A stretch of DNA of 64,000 nt from CAVVEC01 sp963747105 (GTDB lineage Bacteria; Acidobacteriota; Terriglobia; Terriglobales; Acidobacteriaceae): contig CAVVEC010000016.1 of NCBI GenBank assembly GCA_963747105.1, forward strand, positions 186,001-250,000. Direction: 5' to 3'. The position numbers and the translations under genes are program-made. This document shows, piece by piece, positions 60,764 to 64,000 of the stretch (position 1 is its first letter; each line of letters begins with the position of its first letter). Below the pieces are notes generated by a model, which saw only the letters and a program-made list of their open reading frames with translations, did not search any database and had not been told where the DNA came from.

Positions 60764-61103
60764 GGAACCGCAGGGCTCCCGCAAGGGGCGGCCACGGTAC
60801 CCACTGGAGGGAAGGGGGTGCCCGAGCGAACGTATCGGGCGAGGGAACCATAGCCGAGACTTAGAACTCGATCGCTATGTCCCCATAACTCGACCGACTA
60901 TCTACCTTGGAAACTGAGATTGCTGTACCTCGGCTCTGGGGTGGTGAGTTCGCTTGACGAACCCGCTGCGGGAAATCTGCACGGTGGGGTCAGTGAGGGG
61001 GGAGATCCCCGATGAGCCAAGGTCTACCTAAACGGGCACGAAGCTGGAAACGGCGGATACAGCCAAGGCAAACCTACAGCGCATCGGGCTCTCCTCTACT
61101 CGG

Positions 61104-61297
61104 CAGCTAGGTGGAATAGTCCTTCGGCGAGTGAACTCAGATTTGAGAATGCCGAAACCCGGAAGCCAGCCTGCGAAGAGGCCTGTGATGAGGTTTGGGA
61201 CTGCGATGTTGATCTTCGCCAGCCAACGCTTGCGAAACCGCATCATGAGGATTCCAGTGGCAGGGATAGCGATGACTAAGGTGATTCCGGCGCTCAT
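61104..61297 (-). pseudogene. deazaflavin-dependent oxidoreductase-like N-terminal fragment
   Basis: MSAGITLVIAIPATGILMMRFRKRWLAKINIAVPNLITGLFAGWLPGFGILKSEFTRRR: a TM helix followed by the VPN..T..FA..LPGFGIL pattern that I associate with the start of the nitroreductase-like F420-dependent (DDN) family. The rest is missing after the group II intron end at 61103. The start overlaps the DUF6632-like gene by ATGA, so it was the second gene of an operon. Confidence 0.6.
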
Positions 61298-61701
61298 GGG
61301 TCGCTAGTCCTTCGGTGCTCCAGCTCCCAACCCCACGCGACCACGGCAGAGGTTTTCTCGACTGGTTGCTTCGCGGGAGCCAGTGCGACCAGCACAACAC
61401 CGACGATTGCGAACACAACCACTCCCGCGAGTTCTCGGCGCTCTATCACATTCCGGTATTCCTGCGCAGCCATTACCCCAGCATGCGCAAGATTTGCCCA
61501 TCCGCCGAAGGCAATCAGGCTGCGGTTCGCTGCTGGGTCACGCACCGCCAGCAGCAAGAAGATTCCGAGTGTGACATAGATGCTCATTATCATTGGCACC
61601 GCAGGCTCTCGCGAGAAAAACATTGTCAGCGGAACAACTCCCGCCGTAAACAACAAACCCACCACCACCAACACGATCTTCAGTGCCCGTTCTCGAAACA
61701 T
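61294..61701 (-). CDS. DUF6632-like membrane protein
   Basis: A 135-residue protein with four TM helices: KIVLVVVGLLFTAGVVPLTMFF, PMIMSIYVTLGIFLLLAVRDP, SLIAFGGWANLAHAGVMAAQ and LAGVVVFAIVGVVLVALAP. The RERALK start and YVTLGIFLLLAVRdPaaNRSLIAF motif match a small family I recall as DUF6632. Function unknown. The downstream gene is cut by the intron. Confidence 0.72.
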   Translation of the reverse strand: MFRERALKIVLVVVGLLFTAGVVPLTMFFSREPAVPMIMSIYVTLGIFLLLAVRDPAANRSLIAFGGWANLAHAGVMAAQEYRNVIERRELAGVVVFAIVGVVLVALAPAKQPVEKTSAVVAWGWELEHRRTSDP

Positions 61702-61796
61702 GCTGACCTCCTTATCGCCGTCGCAATCAGCACATGATAGCGCGGATAGCTATTGCAGCGTTGCGAACTCGGCTTTGGCTTGCTTCGGAACCGGAA

Positions 61797-62639
61797 TCAG
61801 ACAGGCTTGCGTTTATTCCGAGATGGCGAACGGCGTGCCGCGTCGGCGGTCACGAACTTGTGAGCCATGCCTAGCAAGTCCCGTAGGACATCAGGTGTGA
61901 CGCGGGACAGGCGAACCAGCACGGAGGTGTAGTTGAGATAGTGGTCGGTCACGTAGTAAACATCGGGAGCGGCTGCGAGCAGTTCGGCGCGGTCGTCGAA
62001 GTCAACCCGAACCGCGAGCGAACCCGGCTCAGCCGAACGATGAGCAGGCACACATGCCAAAAGTTTTCCATGAACCTTGAGCGCGGGTGACCCGTAGGCT
62101 GTGCTCTCCTCCACGCCGGGCAACGCCAAGCCGATCTTGCGCACGGTATCGAAGGTAATTGTGCTCGCGTGTTTCTTCGAGGTTTTGATCTGCTTCGACG
62201 ATCTTCCAGCCGCTTTTGATCCGGACTTCGAGGTTCGTGCGCCCGGAAGTTTGCCGATCCGAGCGTCTCCAGCCAGCACAAGCTCGCATGCCCGCAGTGC
62301 CGCTGATTCAAAGTCAGGGGCATCGACTGGTAAGACCTGCCAACCCGTTACGCGTTTGCCCAACACTTGAATGGATCGCATGTTCGGGAACTCACGCCGC
62401 AAGCTCTGGTGGTGTTCTTGGGTAGTAGCGAGCCATACTCCGTTATCCGCAGTGTTTTTGGGCTTGTCCCGTAGGATCAACACGATTTTGTCTTTTACAT
62501 AGATTGCAAGGCAGCCAAACATCGGACGCGTGTACGGCGATAGTGTGGAAATCGCATCAAGCACGAATGCGTGTGGAATAGGCTTGCGCTGCTTGGGCAG
62601 CAAACTCGCATCCACCTTCAGCCCCCGTTGTCTACCCAC
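61797..62639 (-). CDS. two-domain TfoX-like / MmcQ-YjbR-like protein
   Basis: A 280-residue protein. N-terminal half (1-130): FVLDAISTLSPYTRPMFGCLAIYVKDKIVLILRDKPKNTADNGVWLA, a TfoX-N/YjbR-like fold. A basic linker (about 135-160, SKSGSKAAGRSSKQIKTSKKH) follows. C-terminal half: FDTVRKIGLALPGVEESTAYGSPALKVHGKLLACVP and YYVTDHYLNYTSVLVRLSRV, the MmcQ/YjbR-type domain. Two related domains in one chain suggest a duplication or fusion. Role unknown; YjbR-like proteins may bind DNA. Confidence 0.78.
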   Translation of the reverse strand: MGRQRGLKVDASLLPKQRKPIPHAFVLDAISTLSPYTRPMFGCLAIYVKDKIVLILRDKPKNTADNGVWLATTQEHHQSLRREFPNMRSIQVLGKRVTGWQVLPVDAPDFESAALRACELVLAGDARIGKLPGARTSKSGSKAAGRSSKQIKTSKKHASTITFDTVRKIGLALPGVEESTAYGSPALKVHGKLLACVPAHRSAEPGSLAVRVDFDDRAELLAAAPDVYYVTDHYLNYTSVLVRLSRVTPDVLRDLLGMAHKFVTADAARRSPSRNKRKPV

Positions 62640-62780
62640 GGTACCTCCTCATCCGAGTCAAAACGTGAAATGGCCTGTTCTCGAAGTTATCCGTATAAGC
62701 CTCAGAGTTTCCCCGCCTGGCACACTTGTGACCGGCAAGGCCGGGGCGGTTGGAAGCCGCCCCGGTTTCTCCACATCGCG

Positions 62781-63932
62781 TTACTCCCGACCATGCTTCA
62801 GCCCGAAGGCGTAAACACTGCCGTCCTCCGAGCCGACATAAACCACCCCATTCGTCACTGCCGGCGAGGATTCCACCCCGGCACCGTTGGTGGCGTAGCT
62901 CCACAGCAGGGTGCCGGTACGGGCGTTCAGCGCATAAACATTGGTGTCGCTCGAGCCGAAATAAACCACCCCATTCGCCACGGCGGGCGAGGAATCCACA
63001 TAGCCGCCGGTGATGTAGCTCCACAGTAGGGCGCCAGTGCGGGCCTTCAGCGCGTAGACGTTGTTGTCCGACGAGCCGAAATACACAACCCCATTCGCGA
63101 TTGCGGGCGATGGATACACAGGGCCGCCAGTGCTGTGACTCCACAGCTTGGCGCCGGTGCGGGCCTTCAGCGCGTACACGTTGTAGTCACCCGATCCGAC
63201 ATAAACCACCCCATTCGCCACTGCCGGCGAGGAATCCACAGGGCCGCCAGTGCTGTGACTCCACAGCTTGGCGCCGGTGCTGGCTTCCAGCGCGTACACG
63301 TTCTGATCGCGTGAGCCGACATACACAACCCCATTCGCCACGGCGGGCGAGGAATACACTCCTCCGCCGGTAGCATAGCTCCACAGGAGGGCGCCGGTAC
63401 TGGCGTCCAGTGCGTAGACATTGCCGTCCTCCGAGCCGACATAAACCACCCCATTCGCCACTGCCGGCGAGGAATCCACATAGCTGCCGGTGGGATGGCT
63501 CCACAGCAGTGCACCGGTGCGGGCGTTCAGCGCGTACACGTTGTAGTCATCCGAACCGACATACACCACCCCATTCGCCACTGCCGGCGAGGAATCCAAA
63601 TAGCTGCCGGTGGGATAGCTCCAGAGCTTGGCGCCCGTGCTGGCCTTCAGCGCGTACACTGCGCTGTAGGGGTAGTAGGAGCAGACATAAACTACTCCAT
63701 TCACCACTTGCGGCGACGAAAGCACAGTGGTGCCGGTGTCGTAGTTCCACTTGTAGCGGAGGCCCCGAACCGTCTTGACGTTAAGCACGTGCTCATATGG
63801 GTTCCAGCGCATCATGTTGGTCCTGTGGAACTCGGTCCAGTTGTTGCGGCCCTTGCCCGCTGGCTGCTCTCCCCACGCCACGGAGACGAAGCATGCACAG
63901 AGAATCAAAACCAAGATACGGATTCTTTTCAT
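62781..63932 (-). CDS. secreted PQQ-like beta-propeller protein
   Basis: A 383-residue protein. Signal peptide MKRIRILVLILCACFVSVAW, identical to that of the paralogue at 49261-50445, with start set there, not at Met 63971. Then NNWTEFHRTNMMRWNPYEHVLNVKTV and about eight blades (SSPAVANGVVYVGSxDxNVYALxARTGAxLWSHxTGG), ending VYAFGLKHGRE. It is immediately downstream of the end of another paralogue (63958-64000), so the two are in tandem. Confidence 0.93.
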   Translation of the reverse strand: MKRIRILVLILCACFVSVAWGEQPAGKGRNNWTEFHRTNMMRWNPYEHVLNVKTVRGLRYKWNYDTGTTVLSSPQVVNGVVYVCSYYPYSAVYALKASTGAKLWSYPTGSYLDSSPAVANGVVYVGSDDYNVYALNARTGALLWSHPTGSYVDSSPAVANGVVYVGSEDGNVYALDASTGALLWSYATGGGVYSSPAVANGVVYVGSRDQNVYALEASTGAKLWSHSTGGPVDSSPAVANGVVYVGSGDYNVYALKARTGAKLWSHSTGGPVYPSPAIANGVVYFGSSDNNVYALKARTGALLWSYITGGYVDSSPAVANGVVYFGSSDTNVYALNARTGTLLWSYATNGAGVESSPAVTNGVVYVGSEDGSVYAFGLKHGRE

Positions 63933-63957
63933 GACTAACCTCCATCTCGGAATCACG

Positions 63958-64000
63958 TTACTCCCGACCATGCTTCAGACCGAAGGCGTAAAGGGTGCCG
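63958..64000 (-). CDS. PQQ-like beta-propeller protein, C-terminal end only
   Basis: Minus strand from the edge: GTLYAFGLKHGRE and TAA at 63960-63958. This is the same C-terminus as the neighbouring intact gene, 25 bp upstream of its start. The rest lies outside the window. Confidence 0.75.
   Translation of the reverse strand, partial: GTLYAFGLKHGRE

Larger units (their letters stand above)
57761..61103 (+). mobile_element. group II intron, copy 2, ORF-less, interrupted by IS66
   Basis: The 5' part (57761-58235) matches copy 1 almost base for base. After the IS66 insertion (58236-60755) and one target duplication, the sequence continues at GGGGAACCGCAGGGCTCCCG as in copy 1. The maturase ORF is replaced by about 120 bp of unrelated sequence, then the domain V hairpin (CCCGCTGCGG-GAAA) near 60963-60990 and the end CTCTACTCGG at 61103. 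Without IS66 it is about 0.8 kb and non-autonomous. The 5' exon GGCGAACAAAGAGCGC is shared with copy 1. It interrupts a deazaflavin-type gene at its 3' side. Confidence 0.78.

Noticed and set aside
1..64000. tRNA, rRNA or CRISPR array
   Set aside because: No tRNA-like cloverleaf, rRNA core sequence or regularly spaced direct repeats were recognised by eye. A tRNAscan/CRISPR search was not possible here.

Overview
The window looks like soil or sediment Acidobacteriota DNA. This rests on gene families I recognise as frequent there: VWFA-related surface protein, GloVer-repeat and PQQ-like beta-propeller proteins, SYLF proteins, small DUF3309 / lmo0937 / Thivi_2564 membrane proteins, and many Crp/Fnr and stand-alone receiver genes. 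No rRNA, tRNA or CRISPR array was seen, so the phylum assignment is inference.

Layout. 0-8.2 kb: edge-truncated VTT membrane protein, broken metallopeptidase, broken PRTRC-type ThiF gene, a Phd/VapC toxin-antitoxin pair, M28 peptidase, DUF4259, broken amidohydrolase, then a 1-kb graveyard of PQQ, TIGR02391 and integrase remnants. 8.2-12.1 kb: GT4 glycosyltransferase plus GH130 operon. 12.4-17.7 kb: envelope and stress-type genes (small membrane proteins, OmpA-like, Gln-rich secreted protein, zinc phospholipase C-like). 18-27 kb: Crp/Fnr regulators, two SYLF proteins, an eight-repeat Cys protein, a CPBP protease. 27.1-30.9 kb: two receivers, a class D-like sortase, a VWA protein and a protein with a hidden LPKTA sorting signal. 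31-45 kb: more Crp/Fnr and receiver genes, ice-binding-like protein, small zinc-ribbon and membrane proteins, and a broken hybrid histidine kinase. 45-64 kb: PQQ beta-propeller paralogues mixed with mobile DNA (tyrosine integrase, two group II introns, IS110, and an IS66 nested in the second intron).

Regulatory theme. At about sixteen intergenic places there is a 14-bp imperfect palindrome, roughly GGTCA-N4-TGACC or GAGCAATTTTGAAC. In most cases a -10-like hexamer begins 29.5-30.5 bp from its centre, which puts the motif near -41.5, the class II position for Crp/Fnr-type activators. The downstream genes are mainly regulators, receivers, SYLF, small membrane and surface proteins. Three closely related Crp/Fnr paralogues in the window are the natural candidates to bind it. 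Two of these promoters also share a 50-nt leader with a covarying stem.

Quality caveat. About 25 single-base frameshifts or stops break genes between 0 and 45 kb, while 45-64 kb is nearly clean. These may be real decay or indel errors. Broken genes are given as one entry over the full reconstructed span, with break points stated.
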